Below, piece by piece: positions 34,383-43,598 of a stretch of DNA of 64,000 bases (the stretch's first letter is position 1; every line of letters begins with the position of its first letter). The notes under the pieces are model-generated. The model made no database searches, was not told where the DNA came from, and saw only the letters and a list, made by a program, of their open reading frames with translations. Made by a program: the position numbers and the translations under genes. Origin of the DNA: an uncultured Cryomorphaceae bacterium (GTDB taxonomy: Bacteria; Bacteroidota; Bacteroidia; Flavobacteriales; Schleiferiaceae); the NCBI GenBank assembly GCA_937120475.1, contig CAKZJV010000007.1:1690068-1754067 (forward strand). The letters run 5' to 3'.

Positions 34383-36398
34383 ATGAGCGACCAAAATCAA
34401 AATGACACCATTTCGTTTGACTTGCCTAAAAACCAGTCATCGGTCATCAAAGTGATTGGCGTTGGCGGAGGAGGAAGCAATGCAGTAAACCACATGTTTG
34501 GCCATGGTATTCGTGGGGTGGATTTTGCCATTTGCAATACCGATGCTCAGGCCCTTACCAATAGCCCCGTTCCCAATAAAATACAATTGGGGGTAACCCT
34601 AACCGAAGGTTTGGGTGCCGGTGCCAATCCCGAAGTGGGCGAACAGGCGGCCCAAGAAAGCATACAGGAAATCAAGAGCCTTTTAGAAACCAATACCAAA
34701 ATGGTTTTTATTACCGCGGGTATGGGTGGAGGAACCGGAACCGGTGCCGCCCCTATTATTGCCAAAACCGCTAAGGAGTTGGGCATACTCACGGTAGGTA
34801 TAGTTACCATGCCCTTTTTGTTTGAAGGGAATAACCGTAAACTGCAGGCTGAGAAGGGTGTGGAATCCCTGCGCAGAAATGTAGATTCACTGATTGTAAT
34901 CAATAACAATAAACTGCGGGAGGTGTATGGCAACCTGGGCTTTAAAGCTGGTTTTGCCAAGGCCGATGAGGTGTTGGCCACCGCTGCCCGAGGTATTGCC
35001 GAGGTAATAACCCACCACTACACCACCAACATCGACTTGCGCGATGCGAAAACCGTACTCGCCAATAGCGGCACCGCCATTATGGGTTCCGCTACCGCCT
35101 CCGGTGAAACCCGTGCGCACGATGCCATTTCCCTGGCACTGGACTCTCCACTGTTAAACGACAATCATATTAAAGGAGCCAAAAATGTGCTGCTGCTGAT
35201 TGTTTCCGGGCAGGAAGAAATTACCATCGATGAGATTGGTGAGATTAATGACTACATTCAATCCGAAGCGGGTGGTAGTGCCAATATTATTATGGGTATC
35301 GGTGAAGATGATGCCCTGGGTAAGGAAATTGCCGTAACCATTGTAGCTACAGGTTTTGCTGCCGACCAACAAGTGCAGGTGATCGGGCGTGAACCTCAAA
35401 AGGTAGTTCATACGCTTGAAGATGAACAGGCCGTAAGTGCGTCTATCTATAACAAGCCCCTGGCCTCTGAAGAGGAAAATGATATCATCAGCAAGGAGCT
35501 GGCCCGCACTGAAAAACAAAAAAGGGAGCAGGCCAATCTTTTTGACTTTGAAGAAGAAAAGCCGCAAGCACCCGATCCGGTTGTTCCCAAAGCGGAAGCA
35601 TCACCGGAAATGAACCTGGACGATGAGGCCCACTACGAGGACTTTCGGAACATGGAAGTAACGGAAGAGGATATCGAGGAAGTGCTCAGCGAAGAGGAAA
35701 TGGAGGAGGAAACGGAGGAAGTGGATGAACCCGTATTTTCCATAGGTGATAACGAAGAGGAAGAGAGGGCCCCGGAAACCGAATTTGAATTGGGCCCTGC
35801 CCCCTCTGAAAAAACAGAAGAGCTACAGAGTAAAGAAGAGTCCAAACCGGAAGAGAAGAAGCCCGAAGTAGCGGAGCCAAAGGCCGATGAGGTTAAAAAG
35901 GAAGCTGCACCGCAGGAAAAGCCTCAAACCATCCGTTACTCTTTGGAGGATTATTTAAACCTGGAGCAACAATTAAAATCAGCCGGTAAAAATCAGAATC
36001 CCCCGGAACAAAAACCGCAGGCCAAAAAGGTAGAAACCAAAGAAGAGCCCGAGGATGCCGACCTGAAGTTTGAGGTAAAGCAGGTGGAGAATAAAAACTC
36101 TTCCGAAAACGAAGGCTTCAACGGGGGCTCACCGATGGATAGCACCATAGAAGAAAGCATGCGCCTGAAGGCCGATGAAAGGCGTGCCAAGCTCAAGGCT
36201 TTTAACTATCGCTTCAAGAATCATCCTTTTTCGGTGGATGAAGCCGACAACGAGCCTGCTTATAAGCGCCAGGGTGTAAACATAGAAAGTGCCAAATACA
36301 GCAAAGAGGGAAGGATCAGCCGTTTCACCATTGATGAAGGTGAAGAAGGAAACCAGATCCGTACCAATAACAGCTTTCTGCATGACAATGTAGATTAA
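34383..36398 (+). CDS. ftsZ: Cell division GTPase FtsZ with long acidic linker
   Basis: 671 residues. Tubulin-like GTPase core about 1-325 with GVGGGGSNAVN near 26, the signature GMGGGTGTGAAPI near 115, NNKLREVYG near 175 and a T7 loop NANxD-type segment. Residues about 370-610 are a very acidic, Glu/Pro/Lys-rich disordered linker, far longer than in E. coli (383 residues in all). The C-terminus has NEPAYKRQGVNI and ends IRTNNSFLHDNVD, a tail typical of flavobacterial FtsZ and probably the docking site for FtsA and other partners. Last gene of the operon, followed by a strong terminator. Confidence 0.97.
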   Translation: MSDQNQNDTISFDLPKNQSSVIKVIGVGGGGSNAVNHMFGHGIRGVDFAICNTDAQALTNSPVPNKIQLGVTLTEGLGAGANPEVGEQAAQESIQEIKSLLETNTKMVFITAGMGGGTGTGAAPIIAKTAKELGILTVGIVTMPFLFEGNNRKLQAEKGVESLRRNVDSLIVINNNKLREVYGNLGFKAGFAKADEVLATAARGIAEVITHHYTTNIDLRDAKTVLANSGTAIMGSATASGETRAHDAISLALDSPLLNDNHIKGAKNVLLLIVSGQEEITIDEIGEINDYIQSEAGGSANIIMGIGEDDALGKEIAVTIVATGFAADQQVQVIGREPQKVVHTLEDEQAVSASIYNKPLASEEENDIISKELARTEKQKREQANLFDFEEEKPQAPDPVVPKAEASPEMNLDDEAHYEDFRNMEVTEEDIEEVLSEEEMEEETEEVDEPVFSIGDNEEEERAPETEFELGPAPSEKTEELQSKEESKPEEKKPEVAEPKADEVKKEAAPQEKPQTIRYSLEDYLNLEQQLKSAGKNQNPPEQKPQAKKVETKEEPEDADLKFEVKQVENKNSSENEGFNGGSPMDSTIEESMRLKADERRAKLKAFNYRFKNHPFSVDEADNEPAYKRQGVNIESAKYSKEGRISRFTIDEGEEGNQIRTNNSFLHDNVD

Positions 36399-36425
36399 TT
36401 ACCTCAAGTAGTTTCTTCATGAGCT

Positions 36426-36455
36426 GCCACGCCCCGGGTGTGGCGGCTTTTTTTA
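36426..36455 (+). terminator. Terminator of the mraZ-ftsZ operon
   Basis: GCCACGCC pairs with GGTGTGGC across a 3-base loop (36426-36444, one G-T pair), then GGC and a run of seven T. Lies 28 bases after the ftsZ stop. Confidence 0.88.
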
Positions 36456-36485
36456 TTGCAGAAAATACTGCTATCCGTAACTTTG
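36456..36485 (+). promoter_or_regulatory. Promoter of yqeY, TTG-N19-TAACTTTG
   Basis: TTG at 36456-36458 and TAACTTTG at 36478-36485 with 19 bases between: a full match to the Bacteroidota sigma-A consensus. It begins directly at the end of the ftsZ terminator T-run. The ATG is 17 bases downstream. Confidence 0.8.
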
Positions 36486-36502
36486 ACCACAAATAGAATA
36501 TT

Positions 36503-36955
36503 ATGAGTTTATCACAAAATATCGCTGAAGAAATGAAAGCGGCTATGAAGGCCAGGGATAAGGTACGCCTTGAAGCCCTGAGAAGTATTAAGTCCGCCAT
36601 ATTATTGGCCAATACTGAAAAAGGCGGAGGTAGTGAACTCAGTGAAGAGGATGAACTCAAGTTGGTGCAACGGCTGCAAAAGCAGCGCAAGGATTCACTG
36701 GAGATTTACGAGCAACAGGGGCGTGAGGACCTGGCGACCGAAGAAAGGGCGCAATTAGAAGTGATTGAAAGCTTCTTGCCCAAACAGATGAGCTCCGAAG
36801 AGCTTACGGCCTACCTTAAGGAGTTAATCGTTCGGGTAGATGCCAAGGGTCCGCAGGACATGGGTAAGGTAATGGGTACCGCTTCCAAAGAGCTGGCGGG
36901 TAAGGCGGATGGAAAGACCATCTCCACCAAGGTAAAGGAGATACTGAGCCAATAA
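36503..36955 (+). CDS. GatB/YqeY domain protein
   Basis: 150 residues, full length for the YqeY family. Helical protein similar to the tail domain of GatB, the amidotransferase subunit. Motifs: an early MKxAMKARDKVRLEALRSIKSAI, then KQRKDSLEIYEQQGREDL, ESFLPKQMSSEEL and KxMGTASKELAGKADGKTI. The family is widespread with no fixed biochemical role; a tRNA-related function is inferred only from the GatB likeness. It has its own promoter after the ftsZ terminator and shares a bidirectional terminator with the Kazal-domain lipoprotein gene. Confidence 0.93.
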   Translation: MSLSQNIAEEMKAAMKARDKVRLEALRSIKSAILLANTEKGGGSELSEEDELKLVQRLQKQRKDSLEIYEQQGREDLATEERAQLEVIESFLPKQMSSEELTAYLKELIVRVDAKGPQDMGKVMGTASKELAGKADGKTISTKVKEILSQ

Positions 36956-36960
36956 AACAA

Positions 36961-36987
36961 ATAAGGCCCGGCAATGCCGGGCCTTAT
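36961..36987. terminator. Bidirectional terminator, 13-bp perfect inverted repeat
   Basis: ATAAGGCCCGGCA and its exact complement flank a single central base. The minus strand runs on into TTATTTGTTTTATT; the plus strand has only a weak T-tract. It lies between the convergent ends of yqeY and the Kazal lipoprotein gene. Confidence 0.8.
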
Positions 36988-37006
36988 GCTTTCAAAGGAA
37001 AACGGG

Positions 37007-37828
37007 TTAGTAATTATAAATAAACTTCCGGCTATAATTTCCCCCGATACCGGTTAGGTAAAAATCAACTGAACTACTGGAAGGGTCACGTATAGCAGTA
37101 AGATCGTAGCTTTTTGTTTCGGTTATCAGCGCTTCGCAGCTATCACCCCAGGCATTGTGCTCAAGTCTTAATTCTGTAGGAGGAATAGGAGGTGTTCCAC
37201 ACCACGGTTTTATCTCTGACAGTCTAATCTCATGATCCGTGCAACCCCCGGAGTAGGAATAATTGATATAGAGACAGTCGTTGGATATGGTGGCTGAATT
37301 AATGGTGATCTCATCCGCAAAAATATTGGTAGTTACAAAGGTATCCATGGTGGTTATAGGGGTGCATCCTACGGTTCTTATGCACTCGATGTCCACTATC
37401 TTACCTACCATGCAAACCGAGCCGACATCGGTTCTTTCCTTGAAGTCAAATTCCACTTTCTGACCCGTTTGCAGGGTAAAGTTACCCGGTAAGCTGGCTA
37501 TTTCCAATTTACTTCCATTAGCCAGTTGGATAACCTTTCCGCAACCATCCAGGCCGGTAAGGTCAACTACCACACCGGAGTAAAGGTACTCACAACCACA
37601 TTCTCCGGGAGTGTAGTATTTAATTCCATGATTGAATTTGGCTATGCACTCGTTGGTATAGGTTTTTCCATCACAACCACAAACCGGATCATACACCGCT
37701 GGACATAGAACATAGGGAGCATTATCAAGCAGATCCTGGTCAATACATCCATTTTCTTTTTTTTCCTTTTTACAGGAGACTCCTAAAAGGAACACCAATA
37801 TCATTAAAGGCAAACTAAGTTTTTTCAT
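37007..37828 (-). CDS. Lipoprotein with Kazal-type inhibitor domain
   Basis: 273 residues from the ATG at 37828 (other starts at 37837 and 37861 lengthen the N-terminus). Signal MKKLSLPLMILVFLLGVSC with a lipidated Cys19, then a charged spacer (KKEKKEN). About residues 35-80 hold a Kazal-like domain: CPAVYDPVCGCDGKTYTNEC..YTPGECG, with the CGCDGKTYxNEC core. The remainder (about 85-273) is an unrecognised beta-rich part with paired cysteines. Kazal domains in eukaryotes inhibit serine proteases; bacterial lipoproteins with one are scattered. The predicted job is protection of the cell surface against external proteases, by inference only. It ends at the bidirectional terminator. Confidence 0.82.
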   Translation of the reverse strand: MKKLSLPLMILVFLLGVSCKKEKKENGCIDQDLLDNAPYVLCPAVYDPVCGCDGKTYTNECIAKFNHGIKYYTPGECGCEYLYSGVVVDLTGLDGCGKVIQLANGSKLEIASLPGNFTLQTGQKVEFDFKERTDVGSVCMVGKIVDIECIRTVGCTPITTMDTFVTTNIFADEITINSATISNDCLYINYSYSGGCTDHEIRLSEIKPWCGTPPIPPTELRLEHNAWGDSCEALITETKSYDLTAIRDPSSSSVDFYLTGIGGNYSRKFIYNY

Positions 37829-37878
37829 CTTAAGCATTTTACTACATAGATGCCAAAGCACTGCTTAGCGTTGCGCTT

Positions 37879-38514
37879 TCAGTAAATTTTTATTTTTTCT
37901 CCTAGGAATTTAGGGCCCGTATCCAGGATATAAAGGTCGAGAACCATTTTAACGCGGGCCGCTACTTCCCTCAGCTTAGTTTTGAAACCGCCCGCAACAT
38001 CTAAATCCCGGGCGTTAAAACCGTAAGCTTCTATACCTTCCTTCCGGGCAATAAAAACCGCCCGTTCATTGTGAAAAGCCTGGGATATAACCACGAAACT
38101 TTGCTGACCAAAAACCTCACGAGCCCTGATCATGGAATCCAGTGTTCTGAAACCGGCATAATCCAAAAAGATCCGGTCGGTAGGTACACCGGCCTCAATG
38201 AGCGCATCACGCATGGCTTTAGGCTCATTGTAACCTTTCTTTCGATTATCTCCGCTTACCAGCAGGTAACTTATTTTTTTGTTCCGGTACAACTCAGCCG
38301 CTGCCTTTACGCGGTAAGTAAAATAGAGGTTTGGCTGGCCATTGCTCAGCTTAGGAGCGGTACCCAGCATTACTCCTACTTTTTGATCGGGGAAGTCGGT
38401 AAGCTCACTACCGATGTATTCTTCAGAAAAGGAGGATACCCAAAAGTAAATCCCCAGGCTACTTACCACGGCCAGGCCGGCCAGCAACAGTAAAAATCGA
38501 AACCACTTAAGCAC
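37879..38514 (-). CDS. SanA/YdcF-like membrane protein (DUF218)
   Basis: 211 residues. N-terminal membrane anchor (about 5-25), then a DUF218 domain: VGVMLGTAPKL near 46, YFTYRVKAAAELY, LVSGDNRKKGYNEPKAMRDAL near 85, DYAGFRTLDSMIRAREVF and VISQAFHNERAVFIA near 140. This matches E. coli SanA (vancomycin exclusion at high temperature), an envelope-integrity protein of unclear reaction. It lies between the coiled-coil secreted protein and the Kazal lipoprotein, 8 bases after the former, so the first two probably share a transcript. Confidence 0.88.
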   Translation of the reverse strand: MLKWFRFLLLLAGLAVVSSLGIYFWVSSFSEEYIGSELTDFPDQKVGVMLGTAPKLSNGQPNLYFTYRVKAAAELYRNKKISYLLVSGDNRKKGYNEPKAMRDALIEAGVPTDRIFLDYAGFRTLDSMIRAREVFGQQSFVVISQAFHNERAVFIARKEGIEAYGFNARDLDVAGGFKTKLREVAARVKMVLDLYILDTGPKFLGEKIKIY

Positions 38515-38522
38515 CGCCTATT

Positions 38523-39461
38523 TTAATCCTCGGGAATGTAATCTTCAATCAAATCTACCTTGGTTTCAAAGAAACTTTCGGTTCGATACTGGTGCCTTCT
38601 CACAAATCGATCCAGGTCACGCTGGGTATCTTCGTAATCGTCTTCTTCCAGGTATTCATTCATCAGGTTATGGGTAAGCTCCGGTAGGTTTTCGTCCAAC
38701 TCCCCTTTTATTTCCTCCAGGTAATCCTGCATTTCATTGTACAGCTTCTGTCGCCCTTCAAAGTCGGTGTACTGTTCAATTTCCTTCAACGACTCATTGT
38801 AAGCCCTGCGAATGTCATTCACTATATCACTCAAACTGTCTTTCTTACCCTCTTCAATGGCCTTCAGGTAAAGGTTTACCTGGGCATTAACCCTGAAAAA
38901 GGCCAGAGTCATGTCGCGGCTGTACAACGTAACCTCATCTAAAAGGCGGTATTGCTCTTCCAGTTCCTCGTCCTTCACAATAGTGAGGTAATTTTGGCGG
39001 GCGAAGTGTTCTTCGGCCTGCTCAATACGGTAAGCCGCATCGATCATCTCTTCTTCAGCCCGTTCAACCGCTTCATAGTATTTTTTGAGGTCTTCGTAGG
39101 AATTATACTGGTTCGCACTAAGCCCATCAGCCGTTCCGAAGTTATCTTCAAAGGCATCAATGTACATCTGCATGGCGCGTTCGTATTCCCGTTGCAGGAT
39201 ATCGTAGTCCTGGTAAGGCCCTAACCGTGAAACGGCTTTCTGGCTTTCTTTGGCTTGTTCCAATACCAGTTCACGGTATTTGGCCACTTTCCTTTCATCC
39301 TCAGAGCGAAGGGAAGCCTTGAGATACCGGAGGTTTTTAATCCGCAACTTGCGATTCTCGTTCTGGAATTTCCGCAAATAAGAGGTAGGATTGTTATAAC
39401 GCTGGGCATCTACCTGCAAGGTGAGGCCCAATAAAATGGCAAAAGCCAGGTATTTTATCAT
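38523..39461 (-). CDS. Secreted coiled-coil protein
   Basis: 312 residues. Signal peptide 1-19 (ends VDAQ). The mature protein is nearly all helical and highly charged, rich in Glu, Asp, Tyr and Arg, with a ...ENRKLRIKNLRYLKA start and long coiled-coil stretches (AVERAEEEMIDAAYRIEQAEEHF). The pattern, a YNNPTSYL start followed by helix bundles, is like LIC11966-type surface proteins of Bacteroidota and Leptospira, but I am not sure. No enzyme motif was seen. It is first in a transcript with the SanA-like gene, driven by a full TTG-N19-TATATTTG promoter that abuts the groL terminator. Confidence 0.75.
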   Translation of the reverse strand: MIKYLAFAILLGLTLQVDAQRYNNPTSYLRKFQNENRKLRIKNLRYLKASLRSEDERKVAKYRELVLEQAKESQKAVSRLGPYQDYDILQREYERAMQMYIDAFEDNFGTADGLSANQYNSYEDLKKYYEAVERAEEEMIDAAYRIEQAEEHFARQNYLTIVKDEELEEQYRLLDEVTLYSRDMTLAFFRVNAQVNLYLKAIEEGKKDSLSDIVNDIRRAYNESLKEIEQYTDFEGRQKLYNEMQDYLEEIKGELDENLPELTHNLMNEYLEEDDYEDTQRDLDRFVRRHQYRTESFFETKVDLIEDYIPED

Positions 39462-39477
39462 GGGTCAGAGCTTTGCA

Positions 39478-39507
39478 CAAATATAATTTGAAGAGTGGTT
39501 TGCACAA
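39478..39507 (-). promoter_or_regulatory. Promoter TTG-N19-TATATTTG
   Basis: On the minus strand TTG (39507-39505) and TATATTTG (39485-39478) are 19 bases apart, a full match to the Bacteroidota consensus. The TTG is part of the T-run of the groL terminator. The ATG at 39461 is 16 bases further. Confidence 0.8.
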
Positions 39508-39534
39508 AAAAACCCGGTAACTCTCGTTACCGGG
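39504..39534 (-). terminator. Terminator of groS-groL
   Basis: CCCGGTAAC and GTTACCGGG form a perfect 9-bp stem with a 4-base loop (39513-39534). On the minus strand seven T follow. Confidence 0.92.
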
Positions 39535-39561
39535 CCTTCTATCCTATTAGATGTTAGTTTA

Positions 39562-41211
<1,650 letters not shown>

Positions 41212-41244
41212 TTAATGTTTTAGGATTTGAATGGATGAATTGAA

Positions 41245-41526
41245 TTAACCGATGATGGCAAAAATGTCGGACTCACGCATAATGAGATAATCTTTTCCCT
41301 CATGCTTGATCTCCGTACCACCATACTTACCATAAAGTACACGATCACCAGCTTTTACGGTCATAGGCTCGTCTTTTTTGCCATTGCCCGCGGCAATTAC
41401 AATGCCCTGTTGTGGTTTTTCCTGAGCGGTGTCGGGAATAATAATACCGGAAGCGGTTTTCGTTTCAGCGGGACTAGGTTCTACCAGAACCCGGTCTGCC
41501 AATGGACGAAGGTTAATATCTGCCAT
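41245..41526 (-). CDS. groS: Co-chaperonin GroES
   Basis: 93 residues from the ATG at 41526 ([17 protein letters not shown]). The frame extends upstream to an ATG at 41577, but those residues are not part of the family. It caps the GroEL ring. The mobile loop ([21 protein letters not shown]) near 20-40 and [14 protein letters not shown] near 62 are intact. A cluster of CTGAC/GTCAG half-sites lies 54-92 bases upstream. No CIRCE element was seen. Forms an operon with groL. Confidence 0.97.
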   Translation of the reverse strand: MADINLRPLADRVLVEPSPAETKTASGIIIPDTAQEKPQQGIVIAAGNGKKDEPMTVKAGDRVLYGKYGGTEIKHEGKDYLIMRESDIFAIIG

Positions 41527-41579
41527 TGTGTTATTTGTTTTTGGGTTATACTTTAACTTCTTGTAACGGTTCAACATTA

Positions 41580-41618
41580 GTCAGAAAGTATGCCAATTGC
41601 CAATACTGACAGCCTGAC
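41580..41618 (-). promoter_or_regulatory. Candidate stress-control region of groS-groL
   Basis: GTCAG at 41580-41584 faces CTGAC at 41606-41610 and 41614-41618. On the minus strand this reads TGTCAG-GC-TGTCAG, a direct TTGGCA-AT-TGGCA repeat and CTGAC. TTGGCATACTTTCTGAC resembles a sigma-54 -24/-12 pair, but the -12 GC is GA. No TAnnTTTG box is present before groS. Confidence 0.4.
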
Positions 41619-41641
41619 ATTTCAGGAGAACTTCGCCCGGT

Positions 41642-43117
41642 TTAAGGCTCGTTTTGAAACTCCTCCAACGCATAGATAAAGAGAGAATAAGGCCCGTAAT
41701 TTTCAGGGCGCGCTGGCCCGAAATACTCCTCCAGTACAATCCCACTGTCGGTAAACGCCCGGTTGGAGTCTTCCTGATCTTTTTCGGTGACTACCATAAG
41801 CGGGCGATGCTTTTCGAGGAAGCTTGCCATGGGTGTAAAGTCCTTCCAAACGGGGAATACGTAAGCCGATTGGTTCCAAACGATAGCGGTAGCCCAGGTT
41901 CCGGCTATCTTTCGCCCTTTAAAATCGTAGGATTCAAAGTGATCTATAACCCGCTGCGATTGGTAGGTGCGTTCACGAAATAAAGTGATAAGCTGCCTTA
42001 CATTACCCTGCGGAAAACTTAATACAATCACCAAAGCTGTTACCCCAAGGTATTTATTGAATGGATTCGAATGACGCAAAGCTTCTTTTAGAAAAAGGGC
42101 AATTACCAAAGCCTGGGCGGCAATCAGGCTTAGGGCATAGCGGCTGGGCAGCCACTGAATGAAAAGCTTATGGTGTTCTAACAAAGCCCAGGCGGCTGAC
42201 AGGAAAAACAGCAGACGATGGTTTTGATGCAATTGTTTCCTTTTGAAGGTGAGCCATACCAGGCTTAGCCAAAAAATCAGTTGGATAAAAAGATTTTCAG
42301 GCTGCAGCCAAAAGGTTTCCAGGTTACCCCACAGGGCCTTTAGAAGATTACCATCGCCATGGTAGCGCTCCACGAGTTGTTGTTGCACTACCTTATCAAA
42401 AACCGGTTTTACCCTTTGGTACCATAAAAGCCAATAAGCCAAACCAGCTATCCCGTAAAGGAATGAGGTTAAGCCTATCGCCCTGAAAAACCGTAATCGT
42501 CCGGGGAGCCTTTCCCGTTTCCAGATAAGCAGGGTACAAAGCGGCAGAACCAGTACATACGCGAACTGCACCTTAAGGCACAGGGCCAGGAAAAGTCCTG
42601 AAAAATGCAGGATCAACCACCATACATGCTGGCTTTTAGACTGTATGAAGCGGTAGGCGAAAGCCAGACTGACCATTATAACCTGTATGGCTAAGGCCTC
42701 CACCATGGAAAAATGAAAGAATTGAAACAGGTGGTATTGCAAGCCCCCCAGCAAAAGCCATAAAAGACCGATGGAAGGTTTTTTAATGAGCAGGGTAAAT
42801 AGCATGAAGAACAACAGCGATGCGACCAACACACTCATGCGTGCCACAGTGCGGCTGGTTCCGAAAGTCTGAAACACAACCAACAGGTAAGCATTATAAG
42901 CGGGTGATTTGGCGAGGTTATCACAATCATCCAGACCCCATTTCCCCTGGTTCACGTAATTACGTGCCTGAATGGTGTTCAGTCCCTCATCGGTAAAAGG
43001 CCCACGGCTGGTGGAAATATCTAGAGAAGGATCGGCTTTAAGAAACGCCAGTTGCAGGATAAAAAAACCCACCACTCCACTGAGCCATATCCGCCAATGT
43101 AATTTTTTTGCCATCAT
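41642..43117 (-). CDS. GT-C-type polytopic membrane protein (glycosyltransferase 39-like)
   Basis: 491 residues with about ten to eleven membrane spans. The first periplasmic loop carries RGPFTDEGLNT near 40 with the Asp-Glu pair typical of lipid-phosphate-sugar-dependent GT-C enzymes, and SPAYNAYLLVVFQ with a Lys/Pro motif after it. A soluble C-terminal part (about 390-491) follows the spans. It probably transfers a sugar from a polyprenyl-phosphate donor to a lipid or protein on the outer face of the inner membrane; the acceptor is unknown. It sits between secG and groS, genes that are often neighbours in this phylum, so it looks like a lineage-specific insertion. Confidence 0.75.
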   Translation of the reverse strand: MMAKKLHWRIWLSGVVGFFILQLAFLKADPSLDISTSRGPFTDEGLNTIQARNYVNQGKWGLDDCDNLAKSPAYNAYLLVVFQTFGTSRTVARMSVLVASLLFFMLFTLLIKKPSIGLLWLLLGGLQYHLFQFFHFSMVEALAIQVIMVSLAFAYRFIQSKSQHVWWLILHFSGLFLALCLKVQFAYVLVLPLCTLLIWKRERLPGRLRFFRAIGLTSFLYGIAGLAYWLLWYQRVKPVFDKVVQQQLVERYHGDGNLLKALWGNLETFWLQPENLFIQLIFWLSLVWLTFKRKQLHQNHRLLFFLSAAWALLEHHKLFIQWLPSRYALSLIAAQALVIALFLKEALRHSNPFNKYLGVTALVIVLSFPQGNVRQLITLFRERTYQSQRVIDHFESYDFKGRKIAGTWATAIVWNQSAYVFPVWKDFTPMASFLEKHRPLMVVTEKDQEDSNRAFTDSGIVLEEYFGPARPENYGPYSLFIYALEEFQNEP

Positions 43118-43131
43118 TTAAGAAGGCTCTA

Positions 43132-43168
43132 AAATAAAAAACCCCGCTCCGAAATACCGGGCGGGGTT
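43132..43168 (-). terminator. Terminator of the lptE-secG transcript
   Basis: AACCCCGC and GCGGGGTT form the stem (43139-43168) around a loop that itself can pair. On the minus strand a T-run (TTTTTTATTTTAG) follows. Lies about 25 bases after the secG stop. Confidence 0.82.
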
Positions 43169-43190
43169 TCTTGTAAAAAGTTTTATTCTT

Positions 43191-43583
43191 TTATTCGGCT
43201 CCTCCGTCTTCTTCCTCAACCGACTCGGGAAATTCTTCACCCATGTCCTGTGACTGAGGGCTGTTAAGACCCGGAGTATTGAGAGGGGCCTGTGGTACGT
43301 TATTCAATTCATCGCCAATACGGGTTTCCTGCTCAACCGGAGCATCGCCATAGTTGGGGTTCAGGGTTACGTTAGCCGCTAAAACCAAAACTACCAAAGC
43401 AATAGCCAGGGCCCAGGTGCCACGGTCTAAAAAGTCAGTGGTTTTTTTAACCCCACCGAAGAGCTGTGTTCCGCTTCCACCGAAAGAAGAACTCAAACCG
43501 CCTCCTTTAGGGTTTTGTACCAATACAATTAATATCAGGAGTACACAGGTGATAATGATCAAAACAGAGAATAACAACATCAT
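43191..43583 (-). CDS. secG: Preprotein translocase subunit SecG
   Basis: 130 residues. Two membrane spans (about 3-20 and 57-75) around the family loop VLVQNPKGGGLSSSFGG near 21-37. Helps SecYEG-dependent export, which all T9SS cargo in this window needs for its first step. The C-terminal tail of about 50 acidic and Pro/Asn-rich residues is longer than in E. coli, as is common in Bacteroidota. It starts 15 bases after the TPR gene's stop and ends the minus-strand transcript. Confidence 0.94.
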   Translation of the reverse strand: MMLLFSVLIIITCVLLILIVLVQNPKGGGLSSSFGGSGTQLFGGVKKTTDFLDRGTWALAIALVVLVLAANVTLNPNYGDAPVEQETRIGDELNNVPQAPLNTPGLNSPQSQDMGEEFPESVEEEDGGAE

Positions 43584-43598
43584 AACGTTCCGGCTTAT

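Noticed and set aside
41527-41641. CIRCE (HrcA) element before groS
   Set aside because: The TTAGCACTC-N9-GAGTGCTAA pattern is not present.
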